DNA from: an uncultured Mycoplasmatota bacterium
Lineage (GTDB): Bacteria > Bacillota_I > Bacilli_A > RF39 > UBA660
Reading direction: 5' to 3'
DNA length: 42,117 nucleotides
Assembly: GCA_946413985.1 (NCBI GenBank)
Contig: CAMKMS010000009.1
Span: forward strand, 1 to 42,117
Shown: in pieces, positions 20,626-30,237 of the stretch
Layout of the letters: every line of letters starts with the position of its first letter
How positions within the stretch are numbered: the first letter of the stretch is position 1
Translations under genes and position numbers: made by a program
Notes under the pieces: generated by a model
What the model saw: the letters and a program-made list of their open reading frames with translations, nothing else
What the model was told of the DNA's origin: nothing
The model's database searches: none

Positions 20626-21105
20626 CTATTTAATTATAAAGAGAATGAATAAATGTATCATAAAATTAACTTGGTATCTAAAAAATTCATAACAACTAAC
20701 CAATTTATCACATAAACAAACTATTTTAGATTCTGCATATTTAGGTCTACCTTTTACAATTGGAAACATATGCGTAAGAATAATATCTTCTTCTATTTCA
20801 TTTAATTCAAAATATTTTTTTGAATTATTAAGAGATATTCGAGGATGTTCATGAAGAAAATCATTATATTTTTCATTAGATCTACTTATATCTTCTACAG
20901 TAAAAAAGTCATGTAAGAGAGCTCCTCTTGTACACGAAATATAATCAAATCCCATCTTTTTAGATAAATAAAAACTCATTTTAGATACTCTATTAATATG
21001 ATCTAATCTGTTATTTCCATGATGAGACATATTTTTTAATTCTCTATATTTATTAACACTATAAAATTCACTAAAAATATTATAATATATATTCTTATTA
21101 CTCAT
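20626..21105 (-). CDS. HD-domain phosphohydrolase
   Basis: HHGNNRLDHINRVSKMSFYLSKKMG...GALLHDFF. Confidence 0.8.
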   Translation of the reverse strand: MSNKNIYYNIFSEFYSVNKYRELKNMSHHGNNRLDHINRVSKMSFYLSKKMGFDYISCTRGALLHDFFTVEDISRSNEKYNDFLHEHPRISLNNSKKYFELNEIEEDIILTHMFPIVKGRPKYAESKIVCLCDKLVSCYEFFRYQVNFMIHLFILFIIK

Positions 21106-21123
21106 AATTTATCACGACAATAT

Positions 21124-21495
21124 TTATATCCATCTAGGTATATATAAATTCCTTGTAAATCCTTCCATATATTTATCATATTCTTTAATAATAGACTTTG
21201 CAATAAATGCAATCACATCAGTTTCTTTTTTTGAAACTTTTAAAGATGATAAAAAATTATTTAAAATTGTCCTAAACTCCCTATCTTCAAAATATCTAAC
21301 AATCGCTGTATTTAAGTCAGTTGCTTTTTTTATTTCAGCTTTACTTTTTATATTAACTGAAAATATAAAAGACTGATATATTTGAATAATTTTATCACTC
21401 ATATAATCAAGTTCATTAAATTCTTCATTAATAATTTTATAATAATCTTTACAATATTTAAGTATTATCTTATTTTCAAGATATCTATTTTCCAT
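21124..21495 (-). CDS. hypothetical protein
   Basis: MENRYLENKIILKYCKDYYKII...; ATG one base after rseP stop. Confidence 0.6.
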   Translation of the reverse strand: MENRYLENKIILKYCKDYYKIINEEFNELDYMSDKIIQIYQSFIFSVNIKSKAEIKKATDLNTAIVRYFEDREFRTILNNFLSSLKVSKKETDVIAFIAKSIIKEYDKYMEGFTRNLYIPRWI

Positions 21496-21496
21496 A

Positions 21497-22558
21497 CTAC
21501 CCCACCACAAGTCTTGTTATATCATTAAATGTTACAAATAACATAAGTAGAATCATTAAGCCAAACCCAACATAATTTAAAATATTTTCTAATTTTTCAC
21601 CTGTTTTTCTTTTTATTATTTTTTCAATAATTAGTATTAATACTCTACCACCATCAAATACTGGAATTGGAATTAGATTAACTATTCCAACATTAATACT
21701 TAAGTAAGCAGTTAAATATAATAATGTAATAAATCCTTGGGATTTTACTTGATCTACTATTGAATAAATTCCAACTGGTCCACTTAAACTTTTAACAGAT
21801 ACTTGTCCAGTAAATAAAGAAGCTATTATTTTAAAAATTGTTACTGAATTTTCATAAGTACCAACAAATGCATAACTAATAGCATTTAATAAACCTTTTT
21901 TATAAACTGTTCCATTTGATACTATTCCAAATACTCTTGTTTCCTCACCTTTTTCATTTTTTATAACTTCTGGAACAATATTATAATTCTTTATTTCACC
22001 ACTTGATTTTTTTACAACAAATTCATAATTATCTTTTAATTTCTTAGCAGATACTTCTAATAAAAAATCATCCCATGTATTAATACTCACACCATTAATA
22101 GATATAATTCTATCTCCAGCTTCTATTCCTGCTAAATAAGCGGCTTTTCCTTCAACAGTTTCTTTTACTATTGGTTCATTAACAGGTTTGCCATATATAA
22201 GTCCACTAATAAAAAATAGTACTATTGCAAGTATAAAATTAAAAACTATTCCATCAATTAATACCCACAATACATGAAAGAATCCTTTATTAGCTAAAAC
22301 TCTATCTTTTTTTATTTTAGAGCCCTTTTCTTCTTTCTCTGCCATTGAAACAAAACCACCTATTGGAAACAATCTAAGTGAATAAGTTGTCTCACTATTT
22401 TTAGGCTTACGTTTAAATATAATTGGTCCCATACCAATAGAGAATTCATCAACATATACACCACTTTTTTTAGCAGCAATGAAATGTCCAAATTCATGTA
22501 TTGAAATAATTAGACCAAGCATTATAAATAATATTAATAATGTTATTATAAAATTCAT
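21497..22558 (-). CDS. rseP: RIP (site-2) zinc metalloprotease
   Basis: HEFGHF, PDZ-like domain, NLIPIPVFDGGRVL. Confidence 0.96.
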   Translation of the reverse strand: MNFIITLLILFIMLGLIISIHEFGHFIAAKKSGVYVDEFSIGMGPIIFKRKPKNSETTYSLRLFPIGGFVSMAEKEEKGSKIKKDRVLANKGFFHVLWVLIDGIVFNFILAIVLFFISGLIYGKPVNEPIVKETVEGKAAYLAGIEAGDRIISINGVSINTWDDFLLEVSAKKLKDNYEFVVKKSSGEIKNYNIVPEVIKNEKGEETRVFGIVSNGTVYKKGLLNAISYAFVGTYENSVTIFKIIASLFTGQVSVKSLSGPVGIYSIVDQVKSQGFITLLYLTAYLSINVGIVNLIPIPVFDGGRVLILIIEKIIKRKTGEKLENILNYVGFGLMILLMLFVTFNDITRLVVG

Positions 22559-22568
22559 TTATTTCCTC

Positions 22569-23372
22569 CTAAAAGAATGATACTAAATAAGAAAATGCAA
22601 GTATTGCAAATAATAAACTATCAACTCTATCTAAAACTCCACCATGACCTGGCATAATATTTCCATAATCTTTAACACCATATTTTCTTTTTATGGCAGA
22701 AAATACCAAATCACCAAACTCTGCTATTAAAGATAAAGTCATTGAAATAACTATTACCAAAAATAAACTAGCAGAAACATCGATAAAAGTTTTAAAAAAT
22801 ACTGTTCCTAAAAAAGTACCAAAGAAAACTCCTCCTAACATTCCCTCTACTGTTTTATTTGGAGAAACTGCTGGGCATAGTTTATGCTTTCCAATTTTTG
22901 ATCCGAAAAATTGGGCAAAAGTATCAGACATAATAGTTATCAGTACTACGTATATTAAATATAATATATCCATATTCCTTATTGTAATTAAATAACTAAA
23001 TGAAATTCCTAAAAATAATGTAGAAGATACAAGTACTAAAGCATCTTCAGCATCATAATCCTTTCTATCCATAACAATTAATGGAAGAAAGCACACAAAT
23101 AAATCTAAAATAACTAGTCTATAATCAACTAAAAAATTTTCTTTTGAAGTTAGTGGTGAAATAACTATTAATAAATATGAAATTGCAGATAAAAATTTTA
23201 CATAATTAGAAATCTTTTTCTCATTTTCACGAACATGCAATATTTCATAATAACCTATTAATGATAAGATAGCCACTCCTATATAATATGGTATTTTTCC
23301 AATAATTATTAATGGAATTACTATTATTAAAGCAACAATTGCGCTTATCACTTTCTTTTTCATTCTAATCAC
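22569..23372 (-). CDS. cdsA: phosphatidate cytidylyltransferase
   Basis: SDTFAQFFGSKIGKHKLCPAVSPNKTVEGMLGG...GDLVFSAIKRKYGVKDYGNIMPGHGGVLDRVDS. Confidence 0.97.
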   Translation of the reverse strand: MIRMKKKVISAIVALIIVIPLIIIGKIPYYIGVAILSLIGYYEILHVRENEKKISNYVKFLSAISYLLIVISPLTSKENFLVDYRLVILDLFVCFLPLIVMDRKDYDAEDALVLVSSTLFLGISFSYLITIRNMDILYLIYVVLITIMSDTFAQFFGSKIGKHKLCPAVSPNKTVEGMLGGVFFGTFLGTVFFKTFIDVSASLFLVIVISMTLSLIAEFGDLVFSAIKRKYGVKDYGNIMPGHGGVLDRVDSLLFAILAFSYLVSFF

Positions 23373-23436
23373 CTACACAATATTATAGCATTTAAAGAAT
23401 CATTTAACAAGTTTTATAATATATAAAAAGAATCTA

Positions 23437-24114
23437 TTATTTACATAGATTCTCTATACCTTTCAAATAAACTAAAGTGGATTGATTATATAGTTTACAC
23501 CACTCTTCACTCATAGAAATTCTTTCATATTTACCACATTTATTATTATCAAAACTTGCTAATTGATAGTTATAGTTCTCACCTTTTAAGCAATACTTTT
23601 TATCATTTTCATCATAAATCCAATCATAATTATCATCGACTTCTTTAAATGTTGGAAATATAACAACATTATATCCATCTTTCTCATCTATTATTTTATA
23701 TTTTTTACTACCAAAATCATTAGCAACCAAAACTGCATTACTAACACTTTTATCATTCTTCATATTTTCAATCATTTCACTAGTATAAGTTCCATCATTA
23801 GTTAATAATTGCAAATCTTTTTTTGATATTTTCAATCCTTCCCTATTTGTATAATATCCATCTACATAATTATAGTTATTTGGACACACTGCTTCTTCAT
23901 CATAAAAAGCTATTTTATACTTTTTATTTGTTTTACAATAATAAACTTTATAAAAAAAAGCCTTATATAATATATCATTTTCACTTTCTATCTTAATTGA
24001 TATTTTAGGATTAGTATTATTTGTTTTTGCATTAAAATAATCTATATAAATAAATGAAACAATAACAATTAAAGTTACAAAAATAATAATTAAATACTTA
24101 ATAATTCTATTCAT
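23437..24114 (-). CDS. membrane-anchored hypothetical protein
   Basis: N-terminal TM; Cys-containing extracytoplasmic region; promoter TTTACA-17-TATAAT at 24140..24168. Confidence 0.6.
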   Translation of the reverse strand: MNRIIKYLIIIFVTLIVIVSFIYIDYFNAKTNNTNPKISIKIESENDILYKAFFYKVYYCKTNKKYKIAFYDEEAVCPNNYNYVDGYYTNREGLKISKKDLQLLTNDGTYTSEMIENMKNDKSVSNAVLVANDFGSKKYKIIDEKDGYNVVIFPTFKEVDDNYDWIYDENDKKYCLKGENYNYQLASFDNNKCGKYERISMSEEWCKLYNQSTLVYLKGIENLCK

Positions 24115-24223
24115 ATTCTTTAACCTCTATATATAAATTATTATATAAGTATTAAAGAGAAATGTAAACGATTATTATTTTAAAAAACAAAGTTTTATTT
24201 TATAATTATTATTAGGTGATATA

Positions 24224-24829
24224 GTGAAGAAATTATTAATTATATTATTACTATTATTTAGTATTATAAAGGTGCATGCTTATGAAAATGATTATTTTAA
24301 TATTGATATACCAAATAATTATAATTTAACAGAAGAAACAACCAATTCTTATAAATGGATAAAAGATAATAATTATATTGCAATATCGCTATCTAAAAGT
24401 GATTATAATATTAAAGAATTTACAAAAGAAGATATTAACAATCAAAAAATAAGTATTGAAAAAAGAATAAATGATAGATTAAAAGATTTTAATGTAAAAG
24501 CAACTATTACTTCAATAGAAAAACAAAATATAGACGATTTATATTATTTAGAATATGATTTGTATTTACCAAGTAAAAATAGTATTGGATTTGATACTTT
24601 TCAAAAAGGAAGAATCTATACACATAATGGATATTTGATTACATTTATATTTAATAGTGATACAACCATTAATAATGAAGAATATAATACTATAATAAAA
24701 TCATTTATTATCAAAGATTTTACAATAATAAACAAATACAGAGTTTATTTAACATTAACAATTATTATTGGTGCTATAGCAGGAATTATTGGATTCTTTG
24801 TTTCATTAAAAAAAGAAAAACATTATTAA
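24224..24829 (+). CDS. secreted/membrane hypothetical protein (signal peptide plus C-terminal TM)
   Basis: MKKLLIILLLLFSIIKVHAYE signal; C-terminal VYLTLTIIIGAIAGIIGFFVSLKKEK; GTG start with AGGTGA SD. Confidence 0.7.
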   Translation: MKKLLIILLLLFSIIKVHAYENDYFNIDIPNNYNLTEETTNSYKWIKDNNYIAISLSKSDYNIKEFTKEDINNQKISIEKRINDRLKDFNVKATITSIEKQNIDDLYYLEYDLYLPSKNSIGFDTFQKGRIYTHNGYLITFIFNSDTTINNEEYNTIIKSFIIKDFTIINKYRVYLTLTIIIGAIAGIIGFFVSLKKEKHY

Positions 24830-24836
24830 TGTTTTT

Positions 24837-25469
24837 TTATGTGAAATTTTTCTTTATTTTACTTAATATTTGTTTTTCATTTCTTGACACTTTAACTTGA
24901 GTAATGCCCATTAATGTAGCTGTTTCCATCTGAGTATATCCCAAATAGTATCTATAATTAATAAGCAATTTTTCATTTTCATTTAATTCATTTATTCTAT
25001 CATTTAGATTAATAATATCGTCTAAATTAATTTCTTCTTTATCATGAAGTGCATAATCATTTTCTTCTATATTCTTTGATTTACTTATACTTTCAATTAT
25101 ACAAAGCATTTGTATTTCATCAATTTCCATAAAAGAACAAATTTCATGAAATGATACTTCCCTATTATACTTATTACTTAGTAAGTCTTTTACTTTAAGA
25201 TATCTTTTATATAAACTATACATTTCATTACTTATTATTATATTACTATCTTTTCTAATATAATCAATCATTTCACCTAATATATACTTATATGCATATG
25301 TTGAAAATTTTATATTATTATCATTATAATTTTTACTTGCTTTTATTATACCAATACACCCTGCTTGATATAAGTCATCAATACTATAATTTTCTTTATA
25401 TCTTGATGATATTTTATAAATTAACCATTCGTTTTCTTTAATTAACTGTTCTATATTATCTGTTTTCAT
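24837..25469 (-). CDS. RNA polymerase sigma factor, SigF/SigG-like (sporulation type)
   Basis: YSIDDLYQAGCIGIIKASKNY...KFSTYAYKYILGEMIDYIR...LGYTQMETATLMGITQVKVSRNEKQIL. Confidence 0.8.
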   Translation of the reverse strand: MKTDNIEQLIKENEWLIYKISSRYKENYSIDDLYQAGCIGIIKASKNYNDNNIKFSTYAYKYILGEMIDYIRKDSNIIISNEMYSLYKRYLKVKDLLSNKYNREVSFHEICSFMEIDEIQMLCIIESISKSKNIEENDYALHDKEEINLDDIINLNDRINELNENEKLLINYRYYLGYTQMETATLMGITQVKVSRNEKQILSKIKKNFT

Positions 25470-25489
25470 ACTTAAATAATACTAGATAA

Positions 25490-26026
25490 TTATAATTTTT
25501 TAAATCGATTCGACATAACTAGATTTATTTTTCTATTGCTAATTGTAAAGAAAATAAAGATGAAACTTAAAAAAGATAAAATCATAAATACATAAATATT
25601 ATCATATGTTTTTGGATTTTCTATTTCTTGTGTAATCTCTTCTTCTGGCTTTTCTGGCAAATGTGTTAATGCACAAAAATGTTTAATGCATTCTTTATCA
25701 TTAAAAACTATTGCTCCATTTGAATCCAATAAAACATACTCATTTGTAATATATCTATAAAATGTTTTTTTAGATTCTTCTATTTTTATATAACCATCCA
25801 ATTCTTTATAATACTCTGTTGTTTCTTCTCTTTGAATTTCATTTGTTTCTTCATTTAATACTTCTTTATACCATAAATACCAATCCTCACTTTCATAAAA
25901 TTTACTATCAAGCCAATAAGGATATTCTTCTTGCCATTCACTATAAGTAATATATTCTTTAGCATTTACTTTAACAAAACAAAAACACAATAAAAAAAAT
26001 AAAACTATTATAAAAGTTCCTTTCAT
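25490..26026 (-). CDS. hypothetical protein with signal peptide and C-terminal TM
   Basis: MKGTFIIVLFFLLCFCFVKVNAKE...IYVFMILSFLSFIFIFFTISNRK. Confidence 0.65.
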   Translation of the reverse strand: MKGTFIIVLFFLLCFCFVKVNAKEYITYSEWQEEYPYWLDSKFYESEDWYLWYKEVLNEETNEIQREETTEYYKELDGYIKIEESKKTFYRYITNEYVLLDSNGAIVFNDKECIKHFCALTHLPEKPEEEITQEIENPKTYDNIYVFMILSFLSFIFIFFTISNRKINLVMSNRFKKL

Positions 26027-26086
26027 GTTTACCTCCTTCTACTAATATTGTTAGCTAAGAAAGTGGCAAAACACTTCTTTTTATAA

Positions 26087-27229
26087 TCATTTTATTTTAG
26101 ATCCACTAATCAAATAAGAAAAAATATTTTCAATAGTATTAATATAACTTGCTTTTTTAACATCTTCTTTAATTATTAGATTATATTCATAACTATTATT
26201 ATCATATGATAGTTTTAATTTACCAATAACATCATTTTTTTTGAGTGGTGCTTTTTTATTATATAATTCTTCGCTTATTTTATAGTTTACGTCTTTATTA
26301 TTCTTATTTACAATTAAATTTACATCACTATCCAAATAATACTTTACATTTCTATTTTTAGCATTATTTATTGTCGTTGTTTTTACATATTCGTTTTTAT
26401 CTATTATTTTTTTACTTCCATACTGGCTAAAACCATATTCCATCATATTAACTGTATCACTACTTCTGTTGTCTTTTGAGTCTTCTTTCATAACAACAGA
26501 TATTAATCTCATATTATTTCTTTCCATTGTTGCAGTTAAACAATAAAGTGCTTTATCCGTATAACCTGTTTTTAATCCATCTATTCCACTATAAAATCTT
26601 ACTAATTTATTTGTATTAACAAGCCAATGATTTTCTCCAGAAACATCAATATAATCTTCATAGGTACTAGTTATTTTAAGTGCTAAAGGATGAGAAACAA
26701 GTTCTCTTGCTATTAATGATAAATCATAAGCTGTTGTTAAATGTCCTTTTTCATCTAATCCATGTGGATTTTTGAAAGTTGTATTTTTACATCCAAGTTC
26801 TTTTGCTCTTTCATTCATCATTCTAACAAAATTATCTTCTGTCCCACCAATATATTCTGCCATTGCAACAGATGCATCATTTGCAGAAGCTATTCCTATT
26901 CCCTTAAGTAATGTTTCAACTTTTATCTTACTTCCCTCTTTTAAGAATATTTGAGTTCCTCCCATAGAAGAAGCATTTTTAGAAATAGTAACCATATCAT
27001 CTAAATTAATTCTACCATCTTCTAATGCTTCTATTGTTAATAATAATGTCATTATTTTTGTCATACTAGCAGGATACATTTTTTTATTCATTTCTTTTTC
27101 ATATATTAATTTTCCAGTTGAAGCTTCTACTAAAATAGCACTTCCTGCATGAGGAGCAATTTCATCTTCACTAGCATATACTCTAAATATAAATAAAAAT
27201 ATTAATACAAAGAAAAAGAGTTTTTTCAT
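26087..27229 (-). CDS. D-alanyl-D-alanine carboxypeptidase, DacF-like
   Basis: MYPASMTKIMTLLLTIEAL (SxxK), ASANDASVAMAEY (SxN), GLKTGYTDKA (KTG). Confidence 0.93.
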   Translation of the reverse strand: MKKLFFFVLIFLFIFRVYASEDEIAPHAGSAILVEASTGKLIYEKEMNKKMYPASMTKIMTLLLTIEALEDGRINLDDMVTISKNASSMGGTQIFLKEGSKIKVETLLKGIGIASANDASVAMAEYIGGTEDNFVRMMNERAKELGCKNTTFKNPHGLDEKGHLTTAYDLSLIARELVSHPLALKITSTYEDYIDVSGENHWLVNTNKLVRFYSGIDGLKTGYTDKALYCLTATMERNNMRLISVVMKEDSKDNRSSDTVNMMEYGFSQYGSKKIIDKNEYVKTTTINNAKNRNVKYYLDSDVNLIVNKNNKDVNYKISEELYNKKAPLKKNDVIGKLKLSYDNNSYEYNLIIKEDVKKASYINTIENIFSYLISGSKIK

Positions 27230-27252
27230 ATTATCACCTATTTAAATATATG

Positions 27253-27283
27253 TAATATGATAAAACTCTATTACTAATTATTC
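27253..27283 (-). promoter_or_regulatory. putative sigma-G-like promoter upstream of the dacF-like gene
   Basis: GAATAA - 18 bp - CATATTA. Confidence 0.4.
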
Positions 27284-28084
27284 TTCTCTATTATTGTGGT
27301 TAACAGCATCAATTACTTTTTTAGCAACACCACCATTACCAGCTTTAAAAGCATCTATCATTTCAATTGGAACACAGAATATCAATGTATTTGATTGATC
27401 TGATGATACATCATTGATAGTTGATAATGTTCTTAAATGCATTGCTCCAGGAGTTTTTGCCATTGTTTCAGCAGCAATAGCTAAATTCTTAGATGCTTCA
27501 ACTTCTCCTCTTGCCTTAGTAATAACAGCGTCTTTTTCTCTTTCAGCTTCAGCAACTTTTGCTATAACTCTCTTCATATCTTCAGGAAGTTGAATATCTT
27601 TTAATTCTACATTTTCAACTTTAATTCCCCATGGATCAGTTGCTGCATCAATAACTTTACAAATATTATCTGATAATTTTTCCCTTTCACTTAATAGTTC
27701 ATCTAGTGATACAGAACCAACTGCATTCCTCATTGTAGTTTGAGCAAGTTGACTAACTGCATAATAGAAATTTTCAACTTCTAAAATAGCTTTAGCTGCA
27801 TCAAATATCTTATAATAGATAACTGCATTAATTCTAACAGATACATTATCTTTAGTAATTGCATCTTGTTCTGGAACATCTACTACTTTTGTTCTAATAT
27901 CCACTTTTTTATAAGTTTCAACAATTGGTAATATTACTCTCCATCCAGGTTTAATTATTTTACTAAATTTACCTAAATGAAATTTAATACCTCTTTCATA
28001 TTCATTAATTTGCACAATACTTCTTAGTAATATAATTAATACTATTACTATTACAAAACCTAAAAAATAATCCATAAATCTCAC
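27278..28084 (-). CDS. SPFH/stomatin-like (slipin) protein
   Basis: YERGIKFHLGKFSKIIKPGWRVILPIVETYKKVDIRTKVVDVPEQDAITKDNVSVRINAVIYYKI. Confidence 0.93.
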   Translation of the reverse strand: MRFMDYFLGFVIVIVLIILLRSIVQINEYERGIKFHLGKFSKIIKPGWRVILPIVETYKKVDIRTKVVDVPEQDAITKDNVSVRINAVIYYKIFDAAKAILEVENFYYAVSQLAQTTMRNAVGSVSLDELLSEREKLSDNICKVIDAATDPWGIKVENVELKDIQLPEDMKRVIAKVAEAEREKDAVITKARGEVEASKNLAIAAETMAKTPGAMHLRTLSTINDVSSDQSNTLIFCVPIEMIDAFKAGNGGVAKKVIDAVNHNNREE

Positions 28085-28127
28085 TTCTCCTCTCGGTATA
28101 TATTATACCATAAAAAAGGTAAAAATT

Positions 28128-28472
28128 CTACTCTGTAGTCTTTTTACCATTACAATTTTTTCTAATACTATATGAGTCAATAAATAGTTCATTTGAATAA
28201 ACAACACCCTCAACACAATATTCTTTTAATTTTTCATCTTCTTTTATATATTGTCCATTTATTAAATCGTCAATATATATAATAACAGATGAACCTAGTT
28301 TAGGACTTATTCTATTATCATGTACATATGTTTTTCCAGCTTGTTTTAATTCTTTTGAAAGATTAATATAATCTCTATCTTGCTGTTTGTACCCAATCAT
28401 AAATATCAGTGTACACATTAGAACTATTACCATTCCCCAGACAAACATTACACCCTTATTCATAATCTTCAC
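28128..28472 (-). CDS. small membrane-anchored, pseudopilin-like protein
   Basis: N-terminal TM; LSKELKQAGKTYV...SSVIIYIDDLINGQYI...YCVEGVV. Confidence 0.5.
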   Translation of the reverse strand: MKIMNKGVMFVWGMVIVLMCTLIFMIGYKQQDRDYINLSKELKQAGKTYVHDNRISPKLGSSVIIYIDDLINGQYIKEDEKLKEYCVEGVVYSNELFIDSYSIRKNCNGKKTTE

Positions 28473-28863
28473 TATACCCCGTGGTTTTATAAAAACCGCA
28501 TCTTATGTATGATACACAAGTTTTATTCTTAAGAATTTTTGCATATCCTCTGCATTCTCTTCCTAAATAATCATATAAAGGTGTTAAATATCCATTATTT
28601 TTTAAAGTATCAACACTGACTATAACAGTATCATAAGCGCCATTTGGATAAGTATTACTATAATATTTTTGTGCAGCTTCTACCACTTTATTTTCTAAAG
28701 CATTATAATCATACTTCTTATTTGAACTTGAACTATATAAGTCACTATCGCCTGAACCTAAAATACCCATCTTTTGTAAACCAATAGTTGCTACTAAAAT
28801 ACAAATTAAAAATAGTAGTAAGAATCCAAGTTCAGCTCTTAGTCCCCATCCTTTTTTATTCAT
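28456..28863 (-). CDS. small membrane-anchored, pseudopilin-like protein
   Basis: MNKKGWGLRAELGFLLLFLICILVATIGL; LENKVVEAAQKYYSN...VIVSVDTLKNNGYL...CRGYAKI. Confidence 0.55.
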   Translation of the reverse strand: MNKKGWGLRAELGFLLLFLICILVATIGLQKMGILGSGDSDLYSSSSNKKYDYNALENKVVEAAQKYYSNTYPNGAYDTVIVSVDTLKNNGYLTPLYDYLGRECRGYAKILKNKTCVSYIRCGFYKTTGYSEDYE

Positions 28864-28899
28864 ATAAATCACCCTTATAAATTAATTATACAACACAAA

Positions 28900-29190
28900 T
28901 TATAATAATTCTATTATTTTGTCTTTTGTATTTTCATCCAAATCTTTAATTATTTGTTTAATTTTATTTCTTTTATTTAATAAGTTTAATGATTTTTCAA
29001 AATTATATAATTTTTTTTCTATTCCATTTATATATTTTCCAACATAAGCTTTACTAACTTCATTATTATCAGCTATTTCTTGCAAACTATAATCCTCAAA
29101 ATAATAATATTCAAAATAAGATTTTTCTTTTTCTGAAAGAAGATTGGAATAGATTTCATATAACGATAATAAATATTCTCTTTCTTTCAT
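28900..29190 (-). CDS. ylxM: YlxM-family HTH protein
   Basis: EREYLLSLYEIYSNLLSEKEKSYFEYYYFEDYSLQEIADNNEVSKAYV; adjacent to ftsY. Confidence 0.85.
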   Translation of the reverse strand: MKEREYLLSLYEIYSNLLSEKEKSYFEYYYFEDYSLQEIADNNEVSKAYVGKYINGIEKKLYNFEKSLNLLNKRNKIKQIIKDLDENTKDKIIELL

Positions 29191-30227
29191 TAGAACTCCT
29201 TAAATAATCCATATATATATTTTTCAATATCAAAAGGAATCATATCAGTTTCTTTTTCACCAAGTCCAACAAATTTAACTGGAATATTAACAAGTTCACG
29301 AATAGCAAGAACAATTCCACCTTTTGCAGTTCCATCAAGTTTTGTTAAAACAATTCCTGTTATATTAGTAATTTCTTTAAAACTCTTAGCTTGACTTATT
29401 CCATTTTGACCAGTTGTAGCATCTATAACAAGTAATGTTTCAATTGGATTATTTGGAACAATATCTCCAATTACTCTATTCATCTTTTCAAGTTCTTTCA
29501 TAAGATTTACTTTGTTTTGCAAACGACCCGCTGTATCAACTAAAACCACATCATAATTTTCATTTTTTGCCTTAGTTAATCCATCATATATTACAGCAGA
29601 TGGATCTTCTCTATCATCTCCAAAAAATGATACATTTATTTTTTTTGCCCATTCATCAAGTTGAGTTACTGCTCCTGCCCTAAAAGTATCTCCTGCAATT
29701 AACATAACTTTCTTTCCATCATTTTTTAATTTATTTGCTATTTTTGCAATACTTGTTGTTTTTCCTACACCATTAACTCCAACAAATAATATTACATTTA
29801 ATTCTCCATCAACTATATTTAATTTTGAAGATAATATATCATTACCAACATAAATCATAAATAATTCATCAACAATTACTTCTTTTAAATATTCAAAATC
29901 AGTAATATTCTCATCTTTAACACGCTTTTTTAGTCTGTCAACAAAATCCATAACAGTATTAACACCAATATCAGCTGTTATTAGTATTTCTTCAAGTTCA
30001 TCATAAAATTCATCACTAATCTTTGTATATTTAATACCTAGTATTGATAATTTACTAACAAAATTATCTCTAGATTTTGATAAGCCATCAACATATTTTT
30101 CAGTTTCAACTATTTCTTCTTTTTCTTCTTTTCCTATTTTTTCTTCATTAATGGTTTCATTTTTAATTTCTTCTATTTTTTCTTCTTTTTTACTAAATAC
30201 TTCTTTTAGTTTACTAAATAGTCCCAT
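29190..30227 (-). CDS. ftsY: signal recognition particle receptor FtsY
   Basis: [38 protein letters not shown], charged N-terminus. Confidence 0.97.
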   Translation of the reverse strand: MGLFSKLKEVFSKKEEKIEEIKNETINEEKIGKEEKEEIVETEKYVDGLSKSRDNFVSKLSILGIKYTKISDEFYDELEEILITADIGVNTVMDFVDRLKKRVKDENITDFEYLKEVIVDELFMIYVGNDILSSKLNIVDGELNVILFVGVNGVGKTTSIAKIANKLKNDGKKVMLIAGDTFRAGAVTQLDEWAKKINVSFFGDDREDPSAVIYDGLTKAKNENYDVVLVDTAGRLQNKVNLMKELEKMNRVIGDIVPNNPIETLLVIDATTGQNGISQAKSFKEITNITGIVLTKLDGTAKGGIVLAIRELVNIPVKFVGLGEKETDMIPFDIEKYIYGLFKEF

Positions 30228-30237
30228 AATAACACCT

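Noticed and set aside
25509-25515. TGTCGAA (Spo0A-box-like) ~40 bp upstream of the sigma gene
   Set aside because: Inside the upstream coding sequence and expected several times by chance in this window; not strong enough alone.
26040-26086. Imperfect hairpin between the dacF-like gene and the 178-aa ORF
   Set aside because: Bulged stem without a T-run; not convincing as a terminator or regulator.
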